Notes under the pieces: model-generated
Told to the model about the DNA's origin: nothing
Databases searched by the model: none
What the model saw: only the letters and a program-made list of their open reading frames with translations
Made by a program: the position numbers and the translations under genes
Assembly (NCBI GenBank): GCA_031256995.1
Contig: JAIRPL010000037.1
Location: forward strand, 1 to 64,000
Direction of reading: 5' to 3'
Length of the DNA stretch: 64,000 nt
Origin: Puniceicoccales bacterium
GTDB taxonomy: Bacteria > Verrucomicrobiota > Verrucomicrobiia > Opitutales > UBA953
Shown here: in pieces, positions 1 through 9,700 of the stretch
Layout: each line of letters opens with the position of its first letter
Numbering within the stretch: the first letter of the stretch is position 1

Positions 1-150
1 CCCGCGCTACGACGGCCGCACCACGACGTATTCCAAGTCATTGCGCGTATTGCGAGCCTGCCCTCCGCTGGCGCCACATTTGCCGCCGCTGAAGGCGTCC
101 TTGGCGCGCGGCCGTGGAATGCGGCTACCTTGCGCGCGGCAGGCTTCCGT

Positions 151-325
151 CGTCGTAACGCGGGTTTCCAAACCTGCTTTCAAGTCGCTTTTTGGGAGAG
201 GGTGCGGGCCAACGAAGATGTCCAACGAAAAGCGGTTGGATTGCCTCCCGTCTTGGCCGCCCCTTTTTCACGTTGGGAGTAGGGCAGGCTTCAAGGGAGC
301 AGGTTTGGAAACCCGCGCTACGACG
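151..325 (+). repeat. dispersed repeat with inverted ends, copy A
   Basis: A 175-base element bounded by an inverted repeat of about 27 bases (151-177 and 298-325), with core GCGGGTTTCCAAACCTGC at the left end and its complement at the right. The interior contains TCAAGTCGCTTTTTGGGAG, CCAACGAAAAGCGG and TTGGCCGCCCCTTTTT. A second full copy in the same orientation lies at 38571-38726 and a rearranged inverted copy at 34304-34568. It has no coding capacity, so it is a MITE-like or REP-like element (inference). Confidence 0.75.
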
Positions 326-495
326 GCCGCGCCACGACGCGCTCCAAAACCTTTTGCGCATTTGCAAACCTGTCGTGGCGCGGGTCTCCATGCTTGCTCT
401 TGCCGTCCACGCCACTCCCTCTTCGTCCCCCTGCTTGCGCGAAATTTTCGCGTGGGGGTTCCTGCAAGTTCTTGCGCCCGGGCTTGGCAGGCCCC

Positions 496-594
496 GGCGC
501 GGCAATTGCCCGCAGAGGATGCCGTGCCTTTTTCGACTCCTCTTCATCGTCTTCCACCACCGGCGCGGAGATTGTCCGCAGGGAATGCCGTGCC
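496..594. repeat. 33-base direct repeat pair
   Basis: Two near-identical segments at 496-528 and 562-594 share GGCGCGG, then ATTG, CCGCAG and ATGCCGTGCC in the same order. They are separated by about 33 unrelated bases. No function can be assigned. Confidence 0.5.
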
Positions 595-614
595 GTGGCG
601 GCGGGGCGTTTTTT

Positions 615-1655
615 TTAGAAATCCACGCCTTTGACCAAGCGGGGCAGGGGGAGTGTTTTGCCGGAGAGGCTTGCAAGCCAGGGGCGCAGGGGGGGCGGGG
701 GGGCGAGTCTGGCGAGAATGGTGTCAAAATTTTCCGCCGGGGTTTTCAGCTTTCCGCGCAGGGGATGGAGGTCGAGACGAAGATCAAGGATGGGGGTGGT
801 TGCGGGATGGGGCGGTTTTTTTTCCACGGAAGTGGCGTTTGGGCATTGGGTTGCATCTTTTGGCTCCGGATCTGGAACCAGTTTTTCCGCGAGGGCCGGG
901 GGGATGTTGAAATGGCGTGCCAGACGCCGGGCGGCATCCCATGGGGAGAGCGCGTCGGTGCCGGCCCAGTGGTAAATGCCGGTGAGGGGCGGGCGTTCGC
1001 ACAATTCCACGATGACGTCGGCGAGGTTGTCCGCCGAGAGGTATTGGCGAAGCTTGGCGCGGGGAAGCGGGGTGGGGGTGTTTGTGGCCCAAGTGGCGAG
1101 GAGATGCTCGTGCCAGGTGGGATCGGGGGACTGGCCGGCGCCGTTCGCCGGCGAATTCCCAAGCAAGGGTGGAACCCGAAGCGCGGTGGCGAAATTTTTC
1201 GCGTGCCGCAGGATGGCTTTTTCGCCTTCGAGCCGCGTGTGCCCGCAAAGGTGGGTGGGCGCGGGTGTGGCGGTGTGGGCGTAGGGCAGGTGGGGCGGGC
1301 GCCCGTCAAAAACAAGGTCGGTTGAGAGGTGTATGAGGCGGGCGGAGAGGTGGTGCGCCATGCGCGCGAGGGTGAGCGGCAGGGTGATGTTGAGCGCGGT
1401 GGCCAGCGTGGGGTCCTGGGCGCAGGCGTCGGGGGTCCCAAGTGCCGCGGTGTTGACCACGGCGTCGGGGAATTCATCGAGCAACAGCCGCTCGAGGCTG
1501 GCCGTGGCGGAGACATCCATGCGAACGTGCCTCGCGGCCTCCGGGATCCCGGCGGATTGCGCGCCGACGGCGACGACCTTGTGCCCGCGCCGCACCGCCG
1601 CCAAGGCCGCCTCGCGCCCCGCAAGGCCCGAGGTGTCCAGTATGATGATCTTCAT
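615..1655 (-). CDS. RmlD/SDR-type NAD(P)-binding protein, catalytic Tyr/Lys replaced
   Basis: This 346-residue protein belongs to the dTDP-4-dehydrorhamnose reductase (RmlD) branch of the extended short-chain dehydrogenases. It begins with a nucleotide-binding strand and glycine turn (MKIIILDTSGLAGREA) and has the family segment HLSTDLVFDG. The start is the ATG at 1655, because the Rossmann strand begins there; upstream codons run back into glgC sequence. The active-site stretch, normally YGxTKxxGE, reads LCGHTRLEGE here, so the YxxxK pair is Cys and Arg. The protein may therefore bind a nucleotide without reducing a sugar, as the RmlD-like MAT2B subunit does in animals (analogy only). It lies 32 bases after glgC on the same strand and is probably co-transcribed. 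The family call is firm; the exact substrate is unknown. Confidence 0.8.
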   Translation of the reverse strand: MKIIILDTSGLAGREAALAAVRRGHKVVAVGAQSAGIPEAARHVRMDVSATASLERLLLDEFPDAVVNTAALGTPDACAQDPTLATALNITLPLTLARMAHHLSARLIHLSTDLVFDGRPPHLPYAHTATPAPTHLCGHTRLEGEKAILRHAKNFATALRVPPLLGNSPANGAGQSPDPTWHEHLLATWATNTPTPLPRAKLRQYLSADNLADVIVELCERPPLTGIYHWAGTDALSPWDAARRLARHFNIPPALAEKLVPDPEPKDATQCPNATSVEKKPPHPATTPILDLRLDLHPLRGKLKTPAENFDTILARLAPPPPLRPWLASLSGKTLPLPRLVKGVDF

Positions 1656-1687
1656 GTGGTTGGGGATGGGGCCGCGCGGCGTGGCGG

Positions 1688-3007
1688 CTATATCGTGAGT
1701 GTCCCGATTGTGGTGTTGTCGGGGACAATGGCGTCCTTCTTGACGATGAGAACCCCGTCGCGCTTGTAGAGGGATTCGTTTTCCCACTTTTCCTCGACGC
1801 CCTCGGGGGAGAGGCGGCAGTTGTCCCCGACGCGGGAATTTTTGTCGATGATGGCGTTTTGTATGACGCAGTTTTTCCCGATGCCGATGTCCGGGCGCCC
1901 GAGTTCGCGATTTTTCCGGATGTCCTCCGGCTCCTCATGGACGTCCGCCCCGAGCATCACGACGTTGGTCAGGCGGGAGCCGCCGCGGATGACGCTGCGG
2001 ATGCCGATGACGCAGCGCAGGAGCGTGGCATCGCTGACAATGCTGCCCTCGGAGAGGACGACGCGCTCGACTGTGGCGTTGTTGATCTTCGCCGGCGGGA
2101 GAAAGCGGGCGTGGGTGTAAATGGGGTGCGCGCTGTCAAAAAAATTGAACGGGGGCACCGTCTCGGTGAGGGCAAGGTTCGCCTCCCAGAATGACCCCAC
2201 GGTGCCGATGTCCTCCCAGTATCCGTCAAAGACATGGGCCTGGAGCTGGCGTTTGCCGAGCAGGGCCGGGATGACCTCCTTGCCAAAATCGGTCATGGTG
2301 TTGTCCAGGGCCTCGATGAGGACGTCGGCCCTGAAGACGTAGATGCCCATGGAGGCGAGGCAGACGGGCGTGTTTCCCGCCGTCGCGCAGGCGGGTTTTG
2401 TGGCGCGGATGGCCTCGAGGATCCTTCCGTGCACGTGCAGGCTTTCGATCACGGCGGGGTCCGTCGGTTTCTCGACGAAGCCGGTGATGGCCCCGTTTTC
2501 GTCAACGCGCGTGACGCCGAGGGCGGAGACGTCGCGGGCCGGGAGCACCTTGGTCGCGATGGTGAGGTCGGCGCTGGTCTGGCGGTGGCGGGCGACCATT
2601 TCCGCGAGGTCCATGCGGTAGAGCTGGTCGCCGGAGAGGATGATGACGAGGTCCGAGGGGGCGAGGTGAAGGTGGCCCAGGTTCTGGCGCACCGCGTCGG
2701 CGGTGCCTTGGTACCAGGACTCCTTTTCAAGGGTTTGCTCGGCGGCGAGGATGTCCACAAACCCCCTGTCAAAACGGTCGAAACGGTAGGCCTGCTGGAT
2801 GTGTTTGTGCAGGGAGGTGGTCTTGAACTGTGTGAGGACGTAAATTTGGTTGAAGCCGGAGTTGAGACAGTTGCTGATGGGGATGTCCACAAGACGGTAG
2901 CTCCCGCCAAGCGGAACGGCCGGTTTGCAGCGGTAACTCGTGAGGGGATGCAAACGGGTGCCGCGTCCTCCGCCCATGATGACGCATTTTATTTCGGGGT
3001 GGTTCAT
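1688..3007 (-). CDS. glgC: glucose-1-phosphate adenylyltransferase
   Basis: ADP-glucose pyrophosphorylase of 439 residues, which makes ADP-glucose from ATP and glucose 1-phosphate, the first committed step of bacterial glycogen synthesis in the cytoplasm. The nucleotidyltransferase signature GGGRGTRLHPLT is at residues 12-23 and KPAVPLGG at 29-36. The C-terminal third is a left-handed beta-helix (ADVHEEPEDIRKNRELGRPD and the following hexapeptide-like turns), and the whole matches the cyanobacterial/plant-type length. The start at 3007 (MNHPEIK) is placed where the family begins; the longer open frame upstream overlaps the TPR gene in another frame. It lies 61 bases after the TPR gene and is followed 32 bases later by the RmlD-like gene, with argH further upstream in the same run. 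Confidence 0.95.
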   Translation of the reverse strand: MNHPEIKCVIMGGGRGTRLHPLTSYRCKPAVPLGGSYRLVDIPISNCLNSGFNQIYVLTQFKTTSLHKHIQQAYRFDRFDRGFVDILAAEQTLEKESWYQGTADAVRQNLGHLHLAPSDLVIILSGDQLYRMDLAEMVARHRQTSADLTIATKVLPARDVSALGVTRVDENGAITGFVEKPTDPAVIESLHVHGRILEAIRATKPACATAGNTPVCLASMGIYVFRADVLIEALDNTMTDFGKEVIPALLGKRQLQAHVFDGYWEDIGTVGSFWEANLALTETVPPFNFFDSAHPIYTHARFLPPAKINNATVERVVLSEGSIVSDATLLRCVIGIRSVIRGGSRLTNVVMLGADVHEEPEDIRKNRELGRPDIGIGKNCVIQNAIIDKNSRVGDNCRLSPEGVEEKWENESLYKRDGVLIVKKDAIVPDNTTIGTLTI

Positions 3008-3068
3008 GACCGGGCGCAGGAAAGGAGGGGGCTTTTTTGAGGCAAGGTGAAAGAGGCTGCCCTGCTGC

Positions 3069-3599
3069 TCATGGCACGGAGCGCGCGGCCCGCTCGTCGT
3101 CCCACGCCGCCTGCCAGTTTTCGAGCCTGCGGTAGGCGGCGGCGCGGAAGAGCAGGGTGCGCCTGAGGATTTCCGGCGGGAGCGGCCATTGGCAGAGGAT
3201 TTCCGTCCAGTCCGAGACGGCCTTGGCGGGGTCGCCGGCGTCCATGAACGCGAGGGCGCGCTGGTGGCTGGCCTCGATGTTCGCCTCGCGCGGGCCATTG
3301 TGAATCTGGATGGCGGTGGTGAACGCCGCGATGGCCTCCTGGAGCCTGCCGCTGGCACGCAGACGCAGGCCGAGGGCAAGGTGGCCCTCCGTGCCCGCGG
3401 GGCTGCCGGCGGCGTCCCCGTCCACGGGGGCGCGCCCGTTGCCCGGTCTGCCGCCGGCCGTGCCTGGAAACCACGCGCCGGGGGCGGAGAACAGCAGCGC
3501 CAGCAGCGCTGCCAGGCCCGCGACGGCGGCGGCGCGGAGGCTTTTCCCGGTTTTTTTCGCGGGGGGCGGCGCGGCGGGGTCGGGGTTCATGCTTTTCAC
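3069..3599 (-). CDS. TPR-like protein with N-terminal membrane segment
   Basis: A 176-residue protein with a basic N-terminus, a hydrophobic helix at about residues 22-42 ([17 protein letters not shown]), a Gly/Pro-rich linker, and two or three helical pairs resembling tetratricopeptide repeats ([20 protein letters not shown] and [18 protein letters not shown]). It is probably anchored in the inner membrane with the repeats outside, acting as a protein-binding scaffold. The GTG at 3599 overlaps the argH stop in a GTGA junction, which suggests translational coupling; an ATG at 3590 is an alternative start. Its partner is unknown. Confidence 0.7.
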   Translation of the reverse strand: MKSMNPDPAAPPPAKKTGKSLRAAAVAGLAALLALLFSAPGAWFPGTAGGRPGNGRAPVDGDAAGSPAGTEGHLALGLRLRASGRLQEAIAAFTTAIQIHNGPREANIEASHQRALAFMDAGDPAKAVSDWTEILCQWPLPPEILRRTLLFRAAAYRRLENWQAAWDDERAARSVP

Positions 3600-5032
3600 G
3601 CCCCGGCTTCCGCGTCGGCGTCGAGGTGTTTGCGCCAGCGCGCCAGCTGGCCGGCGGTTTGCCGGGGGCCGGGCATCCCGGTCCTTTCGCGCGCGCGCAT
3701 GGCGGTCCCCAGGTCAAAGACGTCCACCCAGTCCGCGTCAAAATGCCCGTCCACGGCGCGCACCTGCTCCAGGGAAAGCTTGTCGAGCGGCACGCCCTGC
3801 TTTTCCGACAGGGCGACGAGTGTGCCGATGACGTGGTGGGCGGCGCGGAACGGCACCCCCTTGCGCACGAGGTAGTCGGCCAGATCCGTCGCGAGCAGCA
3901 GCGGGTCGGCCACGGCCCCGGCGCATCGCGCGGGGTTGAAGCGCATGCCGCGCAGGGTCTCGCGGAGCACCTCGAGGCTGAGCAGGACGGTGTCAAAGGA
4001 GTCGAAAACCGGCGGCTTGTCCTCCTGCAGGTCGCGGTTGTAGGTCAGGGGCAGGCCCTTTGTGAGCGTGAGCAGGGTGTGCAGGTTCCCCTGGAGGCGG
4101 GCGCTTTTGCCGCGCAGCAGCTCCAGCGAGTCAGGGTTCTTCTTCTGGGGCATCAGGCTGGAGCCTGTCGTGAAGGCCTCCGTCATGACCGCGAACCCGA
4201 ACTCGGCGCTGCTCCACAAAATCAGGTCCTCGGCGACGCGCGAGAAATGCACCCCGCACAGCGCGCAGTGGGATGCGAATTCGACGAACAGGTCGCGGTC
4301 GGCCACGGCGTCCATGCTGTTTCCCGTCACGCGCGGCCTTCCGGCGGCGTCCGTGAAGCCGAGGAGGCTGGCGGCAAACTCGCGGTCGATGGGCAGCGTC
4401 GTCCCGGCGATGGCCCCGGAGCCGAGCGGGCAGACGTTGGCGCGCTTGGCAAACTCCCCGAAGCGCTCGAGGTCGCGCGCGAACATCTCGACGTAGGCGA
4501 GCAGGTGGTGGGCGGCGGAGACGGGCTGCGCGCGCTGCAGGTGTGTGTAGCCGGGGATGAGCACCGCCTGGGCGCCCTCGGCAAGGTCGAGCAGCACCCC
4601 AACCAGGGCGCGCAGGGCGGCGCGCACGCGCCCGGCGGCGTCCTTGAGAAACAGGCGCATGTCGGTCGCGACCTGGTCGTTGCGGCTTCGCGCGGTGTGG
4701 AGCTTGGCGGCGGCGGGGACGCGCGCGGTGAGCGCCTGCTCGATGTTCATGTGCACGTCCTCCAGCGCGGTCCTCCATTCAAAACGGCCGGCGTTGATCT
4801 CGGCGAGGATCTGGTCAAGGCCGGCGTGGATGGCGTCGCGCTCGCCGGTGGAAAGCATGCCGCAGCGGGCGAGCATGGCGGCGTGGGCCTTGCTGCCCGC
4901 GATGTCGAACGGGGCCAGGCGCGCGTCAAATGAGACCGACTCGCTGAAGCGCAGCATGAGGGCGCTTGGACCCTCGGCGAAACGCCCGCCGTAGGTGGCT
5001 TGCACGACTTTCCCGGTGTTGGAGGAGCTCAT
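3596..5032 (-). CDS. argH: argininosuccinate lyase
   Basis: A 478-residue fumarase/aspartase-superfamily enzyme that splits argininosuccinate into arginine and fumarate in the last step of arginine synthesis. The signature [12 protein letters not shown] is at about residues 290-301, with the catalytic serine loop at S291/S292. The conserved EDVHMNIE (H94), HTARSRNDQ (112-120) and [10 protein letters not shown] (161-170) blocks are intact, and the length is normal for the family. The start was set at the ATG at 5032 (MSSSNTGK), because the 16 upstream codons of the open frame have no family counterpart. No other arg gene is nearby. It lies 75 bases after the efflux lipoprotein gene and overlaps the TPR gene start. 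Confidence 0.95.
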   Translation of the reverse strand: MSSSNTGKVVQATYGGRFAEGPSALMLRFSESVSFDARLAPFDIAGSKAHAAMLARCGMLSTGERDAIHAGLDQILAEINAGRFEWRTALEDVHMNIEQALTARVPAAAKLHTARSRNDQVATDMRLFLKDAAGRVRAALRALVGVLLDLAEGAQAVLIPGYTHLQRAQPVSAAHHLLAYVEMFARDLERFGEFAKRANVCPLGSGAIAGTTLPIDREFAASLLGFTDAAGRPRVTGNSMDAVADRDLFVEFASHCALCGVHFSRVAEDLILWSSAEFGFAVMTEAFTTGSSLMPQKKNPDSLELLRGKSARLQGNLHTLLTLTKGLPLTYNRDLQEDKPPVFDSFDTVLLSLEVLRETLRGMRFNPARCAGAVADPLLLATDLADYLVRKGVPFRAAHHVIGTLVALSEKQGVPLDKLSLEQVRAVDGHFDADWVDVFDLGTAMRARERTGMPGPRQTAGQLARWRKHLDADAEAGA

Positions 5033-5106
5033 CTTTGCGGCCCGCGAGGAAAGGGCGCCCCGCCTGTTTGGCAAAGACAAACCCGGCGTTCCTCCGGGGG
5101 CGCGTC

Positions 5107-6609
5107 CTACGGGGCGGGGCGCGGTTCCTCCATCCCCGTGCCGGACGGCCCTGGCGCGGCATCCCAGCCGCCCCCGATGGCCTTCACAAGGAGGACGCTG
5201 GTGGAAAGCTGCTGGCCCCGGACGCGCGCGGCGTCGCGCTTGATGGAGATCGCCCGGCGCTCGGCGACCGTGACATCCATGTAGCTCACCGAGCCGCCCT
5301 TGTAGCGTTTGTTGACGAGCGCCGCGGCGCGGTCCCCGGCGGCGACGGCGCGCTCGAGCTTCTCGCCGCGCTCGGACAGCAGGCGAAGGTCCCCGAGGCA
5401 GGTTTCGACCTCCTTGAATGCGTTGAGGATGTTCTGGCGGTAGGCGGCCGTGGCGGCGCGCACGCGGGCCTCGGCCCTCCGGAGGTTCTGCTCGTTGCGC
5501 CCGCCCTCGAAAACCGGGAGCGAGATGCTTGGCGCAAGCGCCCAGAAACGGCTGTCCCAGTCGAGCGTCGTGGCAAAGTCCGTGCTGGCGAAACCGAGTT
5601 TCCCGAAGAGGGTGACGGCCGGGTAGAAGGCGGCCCTGGCGACACCGATCTCGGCGGTGAGCGCGTGGAGCTCGCGCTCGGAGGCGGCGATGTCCGGGCG
5701 GCGCTCAAGCAGCTCGGAGGGCAGCCCGACGGGGATCTCCGGGGGGCGCAGCCGCGCGGCGGCGGGGTCGGGGGCGATCCCAAAACCGGACGGGTTTTTC
5801 CCGCACAGCGCGGCGATCTCGAGCAGGACCCCGGCGCGCTGGCGCTCGATCTCGTGCAGGTCGCCCTCCGCGGCGTGCACCTCCGTCTCGGCCAGCGAAA
5901 GGTCGAGGCCGTCATCGGCGCCCAGCGCCTTGCGGCGCCTCACGATCTCAAGGGATTTGTGCTGGCTTTGCAGGTAGAGGCTCACGAGCTCGCGCTCGTC
6001 GTCGAGCGCGCGGAGGTTGAAGTAGGCGCGCGCCACGGTGGTCTGGAGCGAGAGCAGCGCGTTGTTGAAGTCGGCGGCGGCGGCGTTGGCGCGCTCCCCG
6101 GCGGCCTCCTTGGAGCGGCGCACGCGCCCCCAGAGGTCGAGTTCGTAGCGAAGGTCCACGCCAAGCGAGTAGCTGTCATTGGTGTAACCGGGTGTGCCGG
6201 CGCGGCGGTTTGCCTCGGAGCGCGCCCGCCCGGCCCCGGCCTCGGCGCCGATCTCCGGCCAGAGGGCGGCCCGCTCCATCCCCGCGAGCGCGCGGGCCTC
6301 GTCCAGGCGGGCGAGGGCCGTGTGCAGCGAGGGCGTCCCCGCGCCGTCGCGCAGGTCCGAGGCGGTGGTGAGCAGGCCGTCCAGGACGGGGTCCCCGTAG
6401 GCGGCCCACCATCTTCCCCTGGGGAGGTGGTCCCGCGGCGTGGCGGATTTCCACGGGCCGGGGCTGGCGTAGGCGTCGGGAACCGCCCCGGCCGGCTCCG
6501 GGCGCTGGTAGTCCGGCCCGATCGGCGAGCATGCCCCCGCCAGCAAAAGCAGCGGAATGGCGAGCGCGGGGGGCACTGGAATGTGGTTTCGCGGGCTGGA
6601 AGGAGGCAT
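5107..6609 (-). CDS. TolC/OprM-type outer-membrane efflux lipoprotein
   Basis: A 500-residue member of the NodT/OprM group of outer-membrane efflux factors. The N-terminus is a lipoprotein signal with lipobox LAGAC (Cys27), followed by [10 protein letters not shown], the classic start of the mature OprM-type protein. Two repeated OEP halves follow, each with long helices and the characteristic [17 protein letters not shown] and NQ/R-rich turns ([15 protein letters not shown]). It forms the periplasmic tunnel and outer-membrane channel of RND or MFP-ABC pumps. No membrane-fusion or pump gene lies next to it, so the partner is encoded elsewhere. The start at 6609 is the ATG that gives the signal peptide; the remaining upstream open frame crosses the divergent promoter region. 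Confidence 0.9.
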   Translation of the reverse strand: MPPSSPRNHIPVPPALAIPLLLLAGACSPIGPDYQRPEPAGAVPDAYASPGPWKSATPRDHLPRGRWWAAYGDPVLDGLLTTASDLRDGAGTPSLHTALARLDEARALAGMERAALWPEIGAEAGAGRARSEANRRAGTPGYTNDSYSLGVDLRYELDLWGRVRRSKEAAGERANAAAADFNNALLSLQTTVARAYFNLRALDDERELVSLYLQSQHKSLEIVRRRKALGADDGLDLSLAETEVHAAEGDLHEIERQRAGVLLEIAALCGKNPSGFGIAPDPAAARLRPPEIPVGLPSELLERRPDIAASERELHALTAEIGVARAAFYPAVTLFGKLGFASTDFATTLDWDSRFWALAPSISLPVFEGGRNEQNLRRAEARVRAATAAYRQNILNAFKEVETCLGDLRLLSERGEKLERAVAAGDRAAALVNKRYKGGSVSYMDVTVAERRAISIKRDAARVRGQQLSTSVLLVKAIGGGWDAAPGPSGTGMEEPRPAP

Positions 6610-6757
6610 GTGCGGAAGACGCTCCCCTGGAGCGACAATTTCGTGACACGGGAGATTCGCCCTTGTTGCAAGGCCGCGGGCGCGCCGCCGGGTTTCCGGC
6701 CCGCCCGGACGGGGCGCGGGTGTTGAACAAAGCCGCCGCCATGCTGTCTTTTGCGGC

Positions 6758-9700
6758 ATGCGAATCCACCCCATGTCTTCCCGTGTTTCCAGGGTCGCGG
6801 GCATGTGCTTTGCGTCCGCCGTCCTCGCGGTGGCCGCCGTGTTTGTCTCCACCCCGGCCCCGGGCGCCGCCGGCTACGACAACGGATCGGTGCCTGTGAA
6901 CACCACCGCGTCCGCCCGCCGCCTCATCAACGACCTTCTCGCCACGCATGGCGAGGCCGGTTACCCGCGCGGGCGCGAGTTCCTGGCCCGTCTGGAGGTT
7001 TTGGAAAAGGCGCCGGTGCCGGATGATTCCGCCCTTGGGACCCTCATCCGGGAGGCGGCGCTGGCCAATCCCGCGCTGGATTTTGACAAAATCCTGTTTG
7101 TCCGCCGTTCCGTGCGCTCGGGGACGGGGTTCATGATCCTCAATTCCCATTGTGAGGACGACATCCGCCGCGGCGGCTGGGACAACGAGTTGATGCTCCT
7201 TTCGGACCTGCGCGCGCCCAGCCCGAAGCTTGCCTCCGTTTACCGCCCTCCCAACGGGGGGATCATCCGCGACCTTGACTTGCATTTCGACGCCGGGCGC
7301 CTGCTCTTTGCCGCCACAAACGCGAACAGCGCGGGCGACTGGGCCGTTTTTGAGAAATCCCTCGGGGACCCGGCCCTGCCGGCGCGCCGGCTCACCCCCG
7401 GCGACCAGCCCGGGATCCAGTGGTTTGACCCGTGCTACCTTCCCGAGGAGGGCGCCGTGCTGGCGTTTTCCACGGCGGGCGTCCAGGGCGTGCCCTGCGA
7501 GAATGGCCGTGAAAAATCCGCCAGCCTGTACCGCATTGACGGCGTCGGCACCGGCGGGCCGGCCTCCCCCCGGACGGATTACCGCGTCCGCCAGCTCACG
7601 TTTGAGCAGGACAGCGGCTGGCACCCGCGCCCGCTGCCCGACGGGCGCGTGTCCTACCTGCGGTGGCAATACACCGATTCGCCGCACTATTTTGACCGCA
7701 TCCTCTTCACGATGCTGCCCGACGGGCGCCAGCAAAAGGCGCTCTGGGGCAGCGGCGCGTATTTTCCCACGGCCTTCAAGCAGGCGCGTCCCGTTCCGGG
7801 CCACCCCAGCCTGATTCTTGGCGTCGCGGCCAGCCACCACGGCGTGGCCGAGTCCGGGCGCCTCCTGCTTGTGGACCCCAACCGCGGCACCCATTACCCG
7901 TTCCGCCACACCCCCGGATCCAAGGAGTGGGGACCCGAGGGCGGCGAGCTTGAGATCCCGGCGCACACCTACCCGGCCGACGTCACCGGTTGCGTGCAGG
8001 AGATCCCCGGCTGGGGGCGCGATGTGGTCGGCAACGTCAAGGACGAGCAGGGGGGCGGGCAGCGCTACACCTTCGCCTTTCCATATCCCCTCAACGAGAA
8101 ATACCACCTTGTGAGCATGCGCGAGCGGGGGAAGGACGCCTTCTCGCTCTACCTCGTGGACTGCTTTGACAATTTTGTGAAGATCCTCGAGCTGCCCGGC
8201 GAGCATTGCTTCGAGCCTGTGCCCGTCATCCCGCGCAAGCGCCCGCCCGTCATCCCGGACATGATCGCGCCGCGCGTCGCCCCCGGCGAGACCCCGCCCC
8301 CGGGGGCCATGCTTGTCTCCAACGTCTACGAGGGGCGCGGGCTGCCCGGGATCCCGCGCGGCGTGGCCAAGTCACTGCGTGTCATCGCCTACCACTTTGC
8401 GTATTGGAAGCGCGGCGGCCACCTCTCCGTCGGCGAGCATTCCGCGTGGGACGTGAAGCGCGTCCTTGGGACCGTGCCCATCGAGGAGGATGGCTCGGCC
8501 TTTTTTGAGATTCCCAGCAACACGCCCGTCGCCTTGCAGGTTCTGGATGCGGATGGCGCGGCCATCCAGCTCATGCAAAGCTGGACGATCGCCATGCCGG
8601 GCGAGACCGTCTCCTGCGCCGGCTGCCACGAGAACTCCAATGTCGCCATGCCGCCGCGGCGCACCATCGCCGCCATGCGCCCGCCGCGCCCGCTCACGCC
8701 CTTTCACGGCCCGCCCCGCCCCTTTGGTTTCCAGACGGAGATCCAGCCGATACTCGACCGCAATTGCCGCTCCTGCCACCACTCCGAGGCGGCCCGCGCC
8801 CTGCGCCTGCCGGACTTCACCCCGCCCCCGGCGGGGAAGGGCCTCGTGCTTTGGCGGAACAATCCGTCCTACCTCGCCCTCAATCCCTATGTCTACCGCC
8901 CAGGCCCCGAGGCTTTCATCGAGACGAATGTGCCGATGGAATTCCACGCCGGGAACAGCGAGCTGATCCAGCGCCTCCGGCGGGGCCACCACGGCGTCGA
9001 GAAACGCCTGACACGCGCCGACTGGGAGCGCCTTTACGCGTGGGTGGACCTCAACGCGCCGCACCAGGGGGGGTGGGGAGCCCCGGATTTTGAGAAACTG
9101 CGCTTGCGGCTCCAGAAAGCCTACCAGGGCAGCCCCTCCAACCCCGAGGCCGACATCCGCGCCGGGTGGGAGGCCCTCCGGGAGAAGCCGGCCCCGCTGG
9201 CGAAGAAGATGCCTGTGGAAAAAATCCGCCGCCTGCTGAGCAAGGCGCACCTGGCCGACCTCAAGGCCTTCCCGCCCGCGCCCGCCGCCGCGAAAAAGGG
9301 CGCCCCCCCGGCGCCCGTCCCGCCGCCGGCCCCGGTGCCGCCCGGCGCGGCCGCCCCGAAGGCCCCTGCGGCCTTTGTCGAGCCGGCCTCGCCGGACGCC
9401 CCCGGCGCGCTGCGCGTCCTGCGCCTGCCCGATGGCTCCTCCCTGCGTTTCCGCCGCGTCCCCGCCGGCGTCACGGTCATCGGCAACGACGACGGTTTCC
9501 CGGATGAGCGCCCCGCCGCGCGCGTGCGCATCGCCAAGGGTTACTGGCTCGCCGAGACGGAGATCACAAACGCCCAGTACGCCCTTTTTGACCCCGACCA
9601 TGACACCGGCTACAACGTCGAGACGGGCAAGGACCACGTGACACCCGGCCACATCGCCAACCACCCCGACCAGCCTGTCGCCCGCGTGAGCTGGCACCGG

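Larger units (their letters stand above)
1..614. other. gene-free, repeat-rich region
   Basis: No reading frame here resembles a protein; the open frames on both strands overlap repeats and change frame relative to one another. The first dozen bases look like the inner end of another copy of the dispersed inverted-end repeat, which is present in full at 151-325. A weaker, diverged end lies near 373-395. Two direct repeats of about 33 bases sit at 496-528 and 562-594. The region lies downstream of the minus-strand gene ending at 615. Confidence 0.6.

Noticed and set aside
890-1164. Reading the FGE domain of the haem protein as an active formylglycine-generating enzyme (positions given are residues of that protein)
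   Set aside because: The paired active-site cysteines are absent from the region after RVVRGGAH, so sulfatase activation is not supported.
192-1325. A 377-codon plus-strand open frame
   Set aside because: It runs through a dispersed repeat and then antisense to the RmlD-like gene; Gly/Arg-rich and without similarity.
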